A DNA stretch of 64,000 bases, from assembly GCF_037042905.1 (NCBI RefSeq), contig NC_087259.1, positions 23,484,501 to 23,548,500 on the forward strand, in the 5' to 3' direction. The notes beneath the pieces were generated by a model. That model was not told the DNA's origin. It saw nothing but the letters and a program-made list of their open reading frames with translations, and searched no databases. Shown piece by piece: positions 41,201-56,200 of this stretch; position 1 is the stretch's first letter, and every line of letters starts with the position of its first letter. The position numbers were made by a program, and so were the translations under genes. This DNA is from Lytechinus pictus. Lineage: Eukaryota > Echinodermata > Echinoidea > Temnopleuroida > Toxopneustidae.

Positions 41201-44200
41201 GATCTGTAAAAATATTTTAAAATTATGTAAAGTTTCAAGGATTGAGCATGCATAGGAAATCACGTAAAGGCAAGGATATCAAGTCACGAATAAAAACAAA
41301 AAATGAGGGGGGGGGATGGGAATTGCATCAACCCCCCCCCCCCCACCCTACCTCTCCAAAAAAAAAAAACGACTTTAATAACTTGTCAAAACTGTATCTA
41401 GTATCAGCTTATGTTATTATCCTTTTTAATGTTATTGTTAGGGATCGAGAGAAAGGATGAACGCGGGGGGGAGGGGGGTGTGCATTTTTCGGTTTCATAC
41501 TTTCAAGCATCAGTGTACTGAAGGGGAAAATGTAACATAGGACTACACAAAATTGCGGTGGACAGACAAGAAACAAGAAATGATGATTAAAATGAAAGAA
41601 AAAATTCTCGATCTCAAAACAACTTGAAAAAAGAAAGATGCAAAACCAAATGTTATCAACTCACTTACATATTATATTTGAAATCCATCCCAATGGTCTT
41701 CCATGTCGTAATTGTGCACTGTAATTCAGATAATCTAGTTAAAACATGTGAAATTAACTTCAAGTCTCAAATTAATTGTCTTGCAAAACAACAAAATACT
41801 CCGATATATGCGTATCATGAACGTACATGCATATTTATGAGCGCCGCGAAAATGACCAATCTCATTCACAAATGATGCGCACTTACGCTTCGTCACCATG
41901 CCGCGAGAAGCGTTTATGCGCGATGTAAAATCTCCGCCCCGAATTGGCAATCCCCGAATGCGCATGCGCGGTGGTGATTGATACTCGATGGTCGACAATT
42001 CGTTCGGAATGGATAATACTTAGAAATCATTTTTTTAAAAAATCATAACTTGAGTTATTCTTCATCATATGTCATAATCAATGCATCATCGTAATGGGTG
42101 ACACATTTTCTTTATGTTGAGGTAAGTTTCAACAGATTTGGATGAAGATTTGAATTATCAGTGGCGTACCTATTCTAGAGAGTAAAAATCAATGATTTAC
42201 TAACGTAAGGTCACTCTCATACGAAGCCAGGGCTTCCGTCATATACTTTTGCGTGTACCACCAAAAAACCTGAAACTTTCGCCCCCGAGATTTCTACTTT
42301 CTTTCTAAAAGATCTAGCCCTAAATCATGTACGCCTACATGGGATAAAACTTCATTTCCGACATTTCTACGCTCTCGTTATTTTTTAACAAGAATTCATC
42401 AAAAAAATGAGAGAAATATTGTGTAAAGACGGAAGAGACTTGCCCGATGTTTACGCTGCCATCTTGTTTTCTATTGTTCTTCCCCAACGTTACCCGACGC
42501 ACACGTCTGTAACGTTGGCGAAGAACAATACTAAATAGGAAACAAGATGGCGGCGTAAACATCGGGCAAGTCTCTTCCGTCTTTACACAATATTTCTCTC
42601 ATTTTTTTGATGAATTCTTGTTCAAAAATAACAACGAGAGCATAGAAATGTTGGAAATGAAGTTTTATCCCATGTACATGATTAGGGCTAGATCTTTTAG
42701 AAACAAAGTAGAAATCTCGGGGGCGAAAGTTTCAGGTTTTTTGGTGGTACACGCAAAAGTATATGACGGAAGCCCTGGCTTCGTATGAGAGTGACCTTAC
42801 GTTAGTAAATGATTTTTACTCTCTAGAAGCCGCCTGGCTACATGCACACCGACACACTCGAGAAGAGAGGTGACAAATTTCACGATAAGGCCGTTTGTAC
42901 TTATTTTGCAGTTTATGTTCTTCTCTATTTGACAAGAGGATGTTTTTTTTTTAATTATTCCATGTATATCATGCAAATTAGCGCATAATTAAAATTGGGT
43001 ATGATGGGGTGTCAAAACTTCGCGCACTTTTCAAAAATATTCATCAGGCTTAACTGTTAAATTTTTTCACAAAATATTCATAATTCATACAAAACCAATT
43101 TAAAAAATAGTTATCACATTGACGGCAAGATCGTAAACTATAAAATCATGAACGAAAATGTAAAGTAGGTCAAGGGGATTCGCCGGTATATCTCAAAATT
43201 CTATTCCGATTGGCGAATGCGCGCTGTGCTGGAAAACCGTTCAGAAAAAGTGTGACCTAACTTCGCGGACCAAAGTTTTTGTGGACATTTAAACAAAAAC
43301 TCAAGCTCAAAAAGTGAAATATTTATATCAGATTGATGGCAAAATGCTATAGAATCGGACAGTACAACATTTAACTCACATTTTTGATGATTTCTGCTTG
43401 CAAAATGGTGATATCGTGATGCTTGTTGAGAATATCAGATTTCTTCAAAACGGGCGCTAAACGTGACAAATTTGCCGATCTTTTGCCAATATTTTCATGA
43501 ATACTGAACTCATCCTAAAGAAACTTACACCAAAGGGTAATTTTAGGTCGCTTTTCACGTAATGATGTCAGATTTTAAGGATATTGGCTAGTTTTTTAGA
43601 TAATGACCGTCCGCGAAGTATGGACACGCGCAAAGTTTGGACTCACTGCCATACTGGCATGACTGGAGTTTGTGACAAAAAAATGAAAATCATCAGTCAT
43701 CACATATTAAGTTACTGGTGGCCACTCTCTCTTTGATCTATGTTATTGACCGCGATTTATCGCTAATCTCCGAAGAGCGATAAATCGCGGTCAATAACAT
43801 AGATGAGATGATCATGCACTGGGATGAAATCTAGCTCATTAGTTAGCATGTGAAGAGTACAGGCGATGGGCATGAATTATAATGAAGAGTCATCTTCAGG
43901 ATGGAATCGTTAACAGAATGAGGAAGGTAAGGGTCATACGGCAAGAGAATGGGGCAAGTAATTTCGAAGGGATCCTGGGTGTTGAGTAGAGTAATTCTTG
44001 GAGAGGATTGAAGAGCATCTCGTAAAAGTTTGCTCACTTTGGCCAGAATTAGGTCAGTGCGTAGATGGAGGGTTGACGGACAAGCAGCAATAACCTGAGT
44101 CACTGTATCCTCATCATCCTGGCAGAGTGGACATTTCGAATCAGTTTCTTTCTTGAGTTTGGTGAGCCGAGTTCTGGTGAGATATGTTGATGTCAGTATG

Positions 44201-47200
44201 TCACAAGTTGTGCTCTGATGGTTAATGCCTGTCTGATAATAGTTGATGGAGGATCCTTGGGGTAGAGATTCTTAGGGTTTATAGTTTTCCCATGCCAGAA
44301 TTTGAGAGAGGACTTAGTAGATGAACCATCTTCATCTAGTGTAGTTTGCTCAGCAGAAAGAGAGATTGAATTCTTCACCTTCCGTTTCCATGAGTTGTAG
44401 GGAATAGGATTCGTAATGAGGTCTTCAATGGTAGGGAGCTTATATTTGGCCAAGATGTCACTCAAACACTTCATAGATGGGGTACCAATGCTGAGTGCAT
44501 GAAGAAATGTACGGTACTCAAATCTGGATCTGTCAAGATTCAGGAGTTGGCCAAGTAACAATAGCTTCTCTTGATCAATGCGAAGGTTTAATGGCAAGAG
44601 CCCTGTCAGTAAGAAGACGCTCTCATCTGCTGCTGAGACTGGGATGCCAAGGATCCGCTTCATTAGATGGGTCTGTGCACGGTTGAGCTCGGTGAGCATG
44701 GTCTTGTTGAGGCGCAGAATAGAGTTGCCATACAGCATTCGAGGGATGCAGTAGATGTTCCAGAGGTGCACAGAGAGGAGAGGAGCAAGACCTACAGTAT
44801 GAGCACCAGCCCCATTCAAAGCGTAGAATGCATTCAGACCCTTCGTAATGATACGATCTGTTAAATCTAGATGGTTTGAAGATTTGATTATGCCAAGATG
44901 CTCATGTTCATCTTAGCGAGATATGGTTGAGTTGCCCATTGTCCACTTCTGCTGGATGTCTGTTTGGATGTCACTGCGGGTGCTGCTCTTACCGAATAAA
45001 AATAAATACACGCGCTTTTGACGTCACCTGTAATTGTTGTGTGATTGAACAAGACATATGATTAAAATGCATAGAAAATTAGTTTAAAACAACAAATAAT
45101 ATGACATCAAATTGCGATTGAAAATTGTCTACGATGAATGAATTTACGAATATGATAGTTTGCTTACCTGAGTCATGATGGATGTTTCTGATCTTACAGG
45201 ATTTCGGGAGCCATATTTCCATGTTCACTTGCGGAAGTAAAAAAAAAACGATGCATACCAAATTTCTAGAGGGAGATAGACAGACTGAAAATCTTTAAAA
45301 GTCTTTGCATGGCATCCACTCGTCAATGGAAGTGTCCCCCCTCCCCCCCCCCCCCCCCCGGGTTGAATTCCTCCGTTCACCGGAGAACTGCAACCTGGCT
45401 TGAGTTGGCAGTATGGCAGTGCAGTGTATCCTAGTATTGCCGGACACCTTTATTTCAGTGCTTTAAAAATGACAACTAAAGTTAGAGGAAATACAATCAA
45501 GAAAAATTTACTCTTTTCCAAATATTATGAAAATAATGAATATGATAAAATTATTTTATATTTACCAACCGTTTTATTTTCTTGTGTGAAAAATTGCATC
45601 ATGATTCCAGATGGGTTACGGGTAAAGATTGACTATAATGATGTAAGAAAGAATTGGTGTGAATTTTTCTCCATATATCATATCATGAGTAAATTCTAAG
45701 TTTTTGTTTGCTTTTTTTTATATGGAATCTGCACAGATGTTGGTAAAAATATTTGTGTTTGCTAACTAATTTTCTTTTTTTTTCTTTTTAACTGCACATG
45801 TTCCATGCCCCCATGGTACTTTCCAATATTATGCTCAATTGTTCATTCGTATCGTGACGCTCATCATGTTCTATCAATTCGCTGTCGACGGCTCTAATCA
45901 TGTTCAACCTCGTGCACAGGTTCCTTAGAACTAGCCGTTGACAATAACCCAATTACAATTCACCACATCTCAACATTTGATCGAAGGAGCGGACGAGATT
46001 GAAATTCTGCAAATCATACCCATATTTCTGTCAGAAAATATCAATTGTTAATGCAAAACTATGTTGTATGATATTTCAAGCATTTTCTGTCATTTTAGAG
46101 ATAAATAAGGTTAGAGCTGGATTTTTTCGCCTTGTTTTTGCAATCTTGTTATATGTATTGCTCTGTGAAATTGAACTGCAGAAGTCTTACAGTACAAAAT
46201 TGTTTTCGTACGCAGTAATATGCGCGTCCGGTAGTGTCCGGGATACAGCTACAGCATGGTAAAATAGTATATATAGTCAATTACACTTGTATTTTTTTCC
46301 CCTCATTTTTGAATAATTCAAATTAATTTAACATGAATGAAGTATCTCACTTGTTTGTTTATCTATGTGCAGTACTGGCAAAGAAGGGGAGGCAAAGAGT
46401 TACTACACACTAGAATCTATCCTCTACCTACTGAAGAATGAGAAGCTCACTCACACCAGCTATGTCAAGAAAGCACTTGTAAGTATCAATTGCCAGGCTG
46501 GATAACTTTGAAGGGGAATGAAATTCCATGTGGAAAGTTGTTCGAAAAGTGAAAGATTTAATAATATACATGTAGAAGCAGAATAGTGAAAATGTGATTA
46601 CTATTTTATTATTCCTTTACATGTATTACACTATGTCACAGTGATCTCCCCCCTTCGGTGATCAGATGTTTCAAACATCCTCAGCTTTTTATTATTGTTG
46701 TCTGATTTATTACGGTACCACTTCGCTATCACTCAAATAAATCATCAAAGGTCAACTCCCCATTAAGCAAAGTGCTAACAATCAGAATTTATCCATAAAA
46801 GGATGCAGTTCCATTAAATAGTTGGAACAGTATTGAAATTCTGACGTTGAATTTTTTTTCAACAACTAATAAGCACCAAAGCCTGTAAATGATTGCCAAT
46901 GTGATGGAAATTCACATTAATTGTATTTGTAAAAAGTCAACTCATACATATTTTGGGTGCATGAACTTCTATGTAGCTGCAAAATTAACATACATGTGCT
47001 ATTGTCAGTTTGAAAAGAAATTGCTGATGAAAATTATTTTCAAATGATAACTCCCTCTCATGTGATGTAAGTTTATACAGTGTATGTTATAATCAGAATA
47101 CCACAATCTGTTGTATTTCCATTTCAGAATTTGTGTAACTGTTACTGTCATCCGTTTGTGTGCATGGTCTATTTGGTATTTAAGCTAAATTATGCCTTTT

Positions 47201-50200
47201 TATTTTATGTCCAACTTTTGTAAACTGGTGACTAAACCTGGCTTGCATAAAATATTGACCATGATTATACTTATTGGATATTTTTCATACACAATATGAT
47301 ATTTCATTATGAAGTGTCAACTTGCTTTGTTCTTAAATTAACAGGAAGAGAATATTCCAGTAGTTCGTCGTCCCGACAGAAGAGATCTGCTTGCCTATCT
47401 TAGTGGGGAAATAAGTAAGTGATGATTTACCCCCAATTCTTTTTCTTTTATTCTCTTGTGTTCTGCTCATTTAAACAAATCTGTATCAAGCTTTCATTGG
47501 GAATAGATTATTTTTTGCTGACACTAGAAATTACTAGAATTGTATGCATATTTAGGGATCAGCAAATAATGCTGTCCCTCCAGATATTCTTTAGTCTGAG
47601 TCGGCCACCGTTGTACCAGGCCATTTGAGATAATGACTATTGGATTGAATATATATATACAGCATTATTACACATTAGACCAGTGTGTTTGCTCAGTTGG
47701 TTGAGCGTCCGTCTCACACCGGGAGGTCGGGGGTTCAATCTCCGGCCACGTCAGACAAAAAAATTTTAAAAGATGGGAGTTGCTGCTACCCTGTTTGGCA
47801 TTCAACAATTAAAGGGACAGCAGCTGCCAGGTCCACGATCAATTGGGCAAAGCAAATTTTTTGAGTATTTCATTTCATGTCTATTTCGAACAATAAAATA
47901 TGGATTTTCATCATTTTTTTTCATCATCATTATCACATTACAAAATGGATGTTCTTCATAAATCTAGATTCCATTCTGTGTGATTAACAACTCCTGTTCC
48001 AGGATTAACACTTTTAAGGAATTGAATCCCCTTGAAAAAAATTAATTTGCTGACCCTGTAATGGTGAAAAAATTCCAAATAATCAAAATGATAACAAGAT
48101 ACATGTTTGTAGATAGAATGATTTTATATGTTATTTGTTTGTTTTTGTTTCTTTATTTTTCAGAAACATCTGCAAATATCGACAAAAGTGCACCCCCTGA
48201 AATATCAAGGCAGAGACCAACACAAGGTAACATGTCTTCTCAGTCATAAATTTTGTTTTCGTGTTCTTCAAATGATGTAGCAAATATTACACTTTGCTGT
48301 GATAGTAAATGTGAAGTAATTGATAATACAATTCAGAATAATGAAAAAAATAATAATATAGGGTATTTGTATAGCACATATATCCTCTTTCTTAGTTGCT
48401 CAAATCCCTCCTATATTACCCCGGCTAAGCTAATCTACTGATTCCGGCGCTCACATTTTATTTACAAATAAATGCAAAAGATTCAATAAGTCAGTAAGCC
48501 CTCTAATATTCAGAATACACATAAATATTTACTGATGTGGCAAAACTGCTTGTCTAAAAATCTAGTTTTATTCAGGTGAGAGAAAAAAATTGGCTGACAA
48601 TTTAGCCAATTGGAGGAGCATCCTTTTCTTATATTTCTATAAGATATCACTTGAAAGCTTATCTTTTCATTATTAAACAAAGTAATTTTCCATCCGACAA
48701 GAGGAAGCGACTTTTTTTGGAGTAAAGTTTACAGACACGAAGGTCCTTTGTTATTTTATGGTTTTATTTTCCTTCCCTTGTAGTCAAAAGAAGTGCAGAT
48801 GAACCGCAGATAGAAACGACCAAGAAAAGAAGATTTGAGGATGATGAAGTTCGACGAGACAAGGTGAATATGTTTTCTTTACTTATTTTTTGCTATAACA
48901 GGTCATAATGCCAGCATTTTCATTTGTTGATTGTATGGTGAGGATCATGTTAGACAATATTGTACATTGCCAGTTAGTAAAAAGTCACAAAATATGAGTT
49001 TTTATATTTTCATTGAGCTTTAAATAGCATGTTCTAAGTTTTGAAATGATATATAACTTGTCAAAATTTATCAGCAATAACCCTTTCAAGTAAATGATGT
49101 AGAAGAAATTCAGTGAGAGCTTCATAGAATAAGGAAAAAAGAAGTTTGAAGTTCAGGATTCACTCAGGCATGAGATGTGCATGCTGTGTATTGTCAGTGA
49201 AATTGAAAAGTAGTCTGGAATAAATGGTTTAAAAGAAACTCTTTTATCTTGCCGTTTATTCAACTTTACAACTTCAAATTTTTGCAGTATGAAAATGAAA
49301 GTACCCTTTCAAATAAGCAAATTTTCTTATTTTTACTGTTGGAGACCAAATTACTAATTTGGATATTTACAGAGCCTTCCCAGGCGATTTATTGTTGGTT
49401 ATATTACCTTTTCAATTATTTCAATATTTGTTTTAGGTGGGAAAACATGCTCAAGTTACATTATACCATTGATAGCAGGCCATAAAATACTGATGGGCCT
49501 TTATCATTCTTGATCATTAATTATTTGACCATAATTTTTTTTTCCTCAAAAGAAACGTCTCTTGGAGAGACTGGAGGGTCATAAAGAAGGTGCCGTGGCA
49601 ACAACTGATCACATTCGGTGAGTTCAGCTTTTATTTCATCATTGTATTGTTTGGTGGGTTACACAACATATGCTCTTGCAAACTTTGCTCTGGTCTTTAA
49701 AGGACAAATCTATCCTAACATTAAGTTGATTTGAATAAAAAGAGAAAAATCCAACAAGCATAACATTGACAATTTCATCAAAATCGGATGTAAAATAATG
49801 TTATGACATTCTTAAGTTTTGCTTAAATTCACAAAACAGTTATATGCACATCCTGGTCGCCGTGTGCAAATGAGGAGACTGATGACATCATCCAATCACT
49901 ATTTCTTTTGTATTTTATTTATTATATGAAATATGGAATATTCTCATTTTCTCATTGTCAAGTGAAACAACGATGAATTTCTCCCTGAACATGTGGAATT
50001 AGCATTGTTTAATACTATATGGTTCAGTCAAGTTGGTCCTTATTGCCAAATCTGTAAAAAATGAAATATTGTATAATTCAAACAATAAAAAATAAAAGAA
50101 ATAGTGAGTGAGGGACATCATCCACTGTCTCATTTGCATGTCACTGAATTGCACATATCACTGTTTTGTGAAAAATAAGCGAAACTTTAAAATGTCATAA

Positions 50201-53200
50201 CTTTCTTATTTTACATCCGATTTTGATGAAATTATCTTTATTTATTCAAATCAACATTTTTCTGGGATGAATTTGACATATAATATCTCAGAGGGCATAG
50301 GGTTAGAGTTAGGGTTGTAATAAGAGTTCTTGGTTCTGAATACTGTAAAGATCAGGATGATAAGGGTTTATTAAGTTTTGGAGATTAGGTTTTATGTTTG
50401 GCTTTAAATAACGTGCAGATTTTCCATCGGAGCAGTTGCCGCCGGATCAAATTTTTTTAATAGAACCAATTGATGTTACCTTTGGCTGGGTGGCGGAAAA
50501 GCAAAAATAAATTACTGTGAGCAATGGGTCTCTCCTGATGTAAGTTATTTGGGGTGTGCAGGTGGACCACCACACCAGGGTTTCCCCATACTCTCTTACA
50601 AATAGTGCAGCAGATTCTCAACAAGCAAAGTTTGCCATCTTCTATACACATGGCCTGCATTTAATCTCCCAACCGAGGGACCCCGTGTTTTCCACTATTA
50701 CGCAACCTGCATGTATGAAACAAAGAGAGGGGTATCTTATCTCACAATGTAATCTTCAGTCATCCGCTCAGGACACGCCCAAAGCTACCCTCTTTCTTTT
50801 AACAGAGTTGCATAAACGACCGAGCCAACTCACTCCCTCATAATGATGCAAATCATTGAATTCAATTGCTTCAAGTGAGATCCCTATATATCTATTCTAA
50901 ACCCTACTATACAAAGAAACAAATACACGGGGGCTCGGGGCCAATACCCTACAGAGCCACGGAAAACTCCTAAAGAAACCGGGAAGTTCCCTTAGGGTCA
51001 AATTTAAGTGTAATACAATATAGGAAAATTGAGCTGGTGAGCTAAAAAATTAGCGCTGGAAATGAAATTAATAATTTCCCTGCTTTTTCACCTAATCTGT
51101 GTACATACACAGTTACATTTTCACTTCAATGTATGATGCTTATAAATCAAAGTTCCCAAACCATCCAGAAAATTCAGGGAGATTCAGGGAATTCGATACA
51201 AATGCCCCAAATCAGGGAAAATTTTGTAAAAATCAGGGAATTTTCTTTTCTTGATATGCGGAAATCTTGTAAAATGCTAATGCAATGTATCTTATCAGGG
51301 CTACCATTGGTAAATGGGAATTATTATGATTATCGCTATCATTATACAGATCTCTCTCTGATACAATGTCCATCGAGCGTATCGCATCCATCAGAGCGAA
51401 GATCCATACCAAGAAACGTGTGACCATCAAGGCGGACGTGGAGGCTGACCTTGGGGTTGGAGGTCTTGAGCAGCGTAGTTTCATCGACGCCGAGGTCGAC
51501 GTCTCGAGGGATATCATGAGCAGAGAAAGGAATTGGAGAACGAGAACATCTGTACTAAGGAGTAATGGAAAGGTAGGTTTCTGTCTTGTCTGGGCCAGTC
51601 ACGATCTTGTTTTTCCATGACTTTTTCGTCCATTTTTTCCTCTCGTACCACACTTCTATTTTTCACTTGCTACTTTTCGCAAACTACTCTTTAAATCTGC
51701 AACACTGGATAAGCTTTCACATTGCAATGCATGGGGATTTTCCTGGGCTCTTTTGATAATTTTGAGGGTAAAATCACCCCAGAGCCCCCATTAAATTTTT
51801 CTCCTTAGTACTGCAGATATTTTTTTTTGAAGACTTTGATTCAGGTTTCATGTCTTGGATTTTTATTTTTCAAAGTCTCACTTCAATTTCAGTTCTTTTC
51901 ATAACTCTCAGGTCAGCAAATTGTAATTCACTGCCTAGTGAATGCCGAAGATGATACGTCCTTTAAATGGGGATTTTTTATATATATTTTTTTTTTTTTT
52001 GAGCAGGAATTCAAGAACATCTTTGCTATTCTTCAGTCTGTGAAGGCAAGAGAAGAAGGCAAGCAAGGCCAACAGAATCCGAATCAATCATCACATCAAA
52101 CCCCATCACAAAGCCAGGTAGGAGTGGATTCGGAGTTCACCCTGATTATATATTGGTTTGATATGAGTAGAAAAACCAGAGAAAAATATTGGTGAACATT
52201 TGACGAAAACCCATAGAAGAATACAATAAGTTAGACATTTTCATGATCTTTAATTTCTGAAGTTCTGAAAATCAGACAGATTTTGCAGACCAATTTTGCT
52301 GTTATTTGTTTTTGTCTTGTTCTGAAAGAGTTCATGTTTTATTGGTGATCATGTAAAAGGTCTTTTACAAATACAGATATGCTCTATCAGAGTAGGGTTT
52401 GTTGATTTGGAACAACTATTTTCTTGTTATTGGGGCTATAATTAGGGCTATACTTTTTTTTTCTTTTTGGAGCCAGTTATTGGATGCACATCACACAAGT
52501 AGGTAATGTACTATGTTGATAACATTACATGTAGATCTTGAATATAGAGCGACGCAGACATTTTTTTATAGGACTTAGTATGTCTATTACAAATCATTAT
52601 AAATAGATATTATTGAAGTGCAACAATTCTTGAAAATTCTTGTTGCAGATTGGGGACGATTTTGAAGAAAATGGTTGCACTAAAGGATTTAATAATGGGC
52701 AATTTTGGCTGCAATTGGGGCAAATCACCTGTGGCCCTGGGTTATGCATATTTTATTATTATATGTGAAATATCGTCCTTTCAACAGCCCACAGAAAGAA
52801 GAAAAACGGTTCAGCAGACTGCACAGTACAACAGATACGATCAGGAGAGATTCAAAGGAAAAGAAGGTATGAATGGGTTATATAAATGATACACATCATT
52901 AAGAGCATTAGTGAGAATGGCATGCTTGAGGTAGCTTTGTAACGGTTCTGATTATATGCTTGATGGGTAGCCGTCGTAACTTCATTGATGACTACACTGT
53001 AGTGCGCATCCTCTGACCATGGTCTCACAATTCCCATGATCAGGGACACTGTTTTATAATTAGCTCTCCCAAAAGTTTTAAAGGGAGCGTTAGGGAAGTA
53101 ATATAGTATAGTATTTATTTTCCGTATAAAAAAAAATACAAAGTGGATGGATGGCCCATATTCAGTTTTGTCAACATGAGTTCTTCCTTGGGGTCCATAT

Positions 53201-56200
53201 ACAATAAAAAGTAAACACATATGAAAAAAAGCATAGCATATACAGTAAATCAAACAAAATTATCTGTATTTCTGCAGTTATCATTTCATGTCACAAGAAA
53301 ATTAAATTCACTGAGACGAGCAATATATCGCTCAACCAGAAATGGATTAAGGCGAGCGGTAGCGAGTGATCGCCCTTGCTCCCCTTAAAACTGAGTCCCC
53401 GCATGATGCATTAATATGGATATATGGATTAAGGCGAGCGGTAGCGAGTGATCGCTCTCGCTCCCCTTAAAACTGAGCCCCTGCATGATGCATTAATATA
53501 TACCTCACACTTAACAGAGATCTTATGCGCAATATTTAGTCAGACTTGCTCAATTTTGACACTACAATTCAATATTGACACCCTTTGTTTTAATCTTGCA
53601 TAAAATGCCAGTTGTGGTTAAACAATATCAAAAGGAGTTCATACAAATCAAATTTTAATGACCACCTTAGCATCTGTATTTGTGAATGAAAAAATGTGCC
53701 AAAGGATTCTGCAAGAGATTGCTTAGAAATTAGCAAAATAAGCTTGACATTCCAGCTATCTTCCGGCCTTTTCCAAGCAATAATACAGTGTCCCACATGC
53801 GCTTATCTGTGTTGGCTGATCTTCAGGGTATTAAATTTTCAGTTTAGATTTCAAGATTTCACAGAGGTTGGTTTATGTTAATGTACCAGATCTAGATCTG
53901 CGATGATATAATGACAATTAACCTTGATTTTACAGACTTACTCATAAAATCAATTTTTTTGCAACTATAATTTATCTCTAACATTTCGAAACAGAAACTG
54001 AGGGTTTCAAGATCGATACCGGTGGCTCCCATATGCTGGCCTTCCATGGGATGTCTAATCTCAACAAACCTGCACAGGTAAGCAACTGCCTTTCTTTAAT
54101 TTGTGATGAATAATACTTACACCACTAACGTTTATTGTCATGAGAGACTTGTAGTTCAAAAACTTTTCCCAAGGACTTACAAGATAGCACGGGCTGCGAG
54201 TGAGAAATGCAGATATTAAAAAAAATATGTCATTGAACAATAGATCCGAAGCACAGGGATTAATGAGGATTAATCAGTAAATCTACAACTGAGATTCAGG
54301 AAAACTGTATTGGTTTCATGGTGGGTTATTTTTTTCTTCTTTCTTTTTGCTTTGAAAGAGAAACATGTTGATTAATGCATGGTGTTGAGTACACTGGTCA
54401 ACTAAGGTCGTACGAACTTTGCAGCTTGCACACATGTATCATGAAATGCACGAATTGGAAACATAGATATATTGATGTAAATATATTGATGTAAATATAT
54501 TGATGTAAATATATTGATATAAATATATTGCTGTAAATATATTGATGTAAATATATTAAGATAAGCTTCTGAGGATTCATTGATCCAAATGTAATTGTAT
54601 CCAGATTCCTTTGGAAACTCATTGATATGAACAGTTGATAAGGGCTGTAGCAGGGGATAAAAGTTGTTAAAAAAAAAAACGTTGCAAAATAAGATGTGTT
54701 AATACAAATTTAAGAATAAAACACAAGTCTTGAATCCGTGCTTTTGATTAGTTTGAAATAAAGTTGCTTTTGATATTTAGAGTTGCATTAAATAGCAACC
54801 TTTTCTTCATAGAGTCCCATAGCCCCGTATTACAAACAGCATTTTAATTCTTCATATAGAAAATATTCTAAACATCTCTTGGAGACAGCAGAGTATATAC
54901 TGACTTGTCACAAAATGTAAATCACAGACTCATTCTAGATGTTGGTAATGCGTGCTTTCCATAGTTGATTGGCTTGATTGGATCAATCACAAAGCTTTAT
55001 AAGAGTCCAGGTGCCCGTAACACAAAGCTTAGCAATCATTTTTTTTGTCTCGCCTGCATAGCAGAGTGAGACTATAGGCGCCGCTTTTCCGACGGCGGCG
55101 GCGGCGTCAACACCAAATCTTAACCAAAGGTTAAGTTTTTTAAATGACAGCATAACTTAGAAAGTATATGGACCTAGTTCATGAAACTTGGCCATAAGGT
55201 TAATCAAGTATCACTGAACATCCTGCATGAGTTTCACGTCACATGACCAAGGTCAAAGGTCATTTAGGGTCAATAAACTTTGGCCGAATTGGGGGTATCT
55301 GTTGAATTACCATCATAACTTTAAAAGTTTATGGATCTGATTCATGAAACTTGGACATAATAGTAATCAAGTATCACTGAATATCCTGTGCAAGTTTCAG
55401 GTCACATGATTAAGATCGAAGGTCATTTAGGGTCATTGAACTTTGGCTAAATTGGGGGTATTTGTTGAATTACCATCATAACTTTAAAAGTATATTGGTC
55501 TAGTTCATAAAACTTGGACATAGAGTAATCAAGTATCACTGAATATCCTGTGCGCATTTCTGGGGAGTGTTTCATCAACATTTTCATCCGACAAGTTGTC
55601 AGATCTGACATCTTTCTCTGATGTTGATTGGCTGAGAGGTACTGTTACTATGGTAACTGTCGGATAAAATGGGACTTGTCGGATAAAACGTCCGACAAGT
55701 CTTTTCATGAAACGCCCCCCAGGTCACATGACCAAGGTCAAAGGTCAATGAACTTTGGCCATAATGGGGGTATCTGTTGAATTACCATCATAACTCTGAA
55801 AGTTTATGGATCTGACTCATGAAACTTGGACATAAGAGTAATAAAGTATCACTGAACATCCTGTGCGAGTTTTAGGTCACATGTTGAAGGTCAAAGGTCA
55901 TGTAAGGTCAATGAACTTTGGCCATGTTGGGGGTATTTGTTGCATTACCATCATATCTCTGTAAGTGTATTGGTCTAGTTCATAAAACGTGGACATAAGA
56001 TTAACCAAGTATCACTGAACATCTTGTGTGAGTTATAGTAGTTTTTGAAAGCCAGCACTGCTGCTATATTGAATCGCGTGATGCAGGTGAGACCGCCAGA
56101 GGCATTCCACTTGTTTTATTTTTACAATTGATTCCATTTACTATAATGTACAATCAATCATAAAAATCAAGTGTTTTATTAATCACTAACCTTTATGTTA

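Larger units (their letters stand above)
55047..56115 (+). mobile_element. DR1-bearing tandem-repeat element, copy 3, in CDC73 intron 10
   Basis: GTCTCGCCTGCATAGCAGAG through a (GGC)n segment to GATGCAGGTGAGACCGCCAG and AGGCATTCCACTTGTT, same ends and internal units as the copy at 34042-35006, same orientation. A MITE is nested at 55561-55725. Followed at 56120-56205 by the dispersed TATAATGTACAATCAATC repeat. Confidence 0.85.

Noticed and set aside
44495..44864. Plus-strand open frames at 44.5-44.9 kb
   Set aside because: Antisense shadows of the retrotransposon C-terminal relic on the minus strand.
45400..45699. 99-codon open frame in CDC73 intron 1
   Set aside because: AT-rich, no domain recognised, no mobile-element hallmark; not enough to call a gene.
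54398..54622. Minus-strand open frame with repeating [11 protein letters not shown] peptide
   Set aside because: Translation of the 15-bp minisatellite at 54462-54560.
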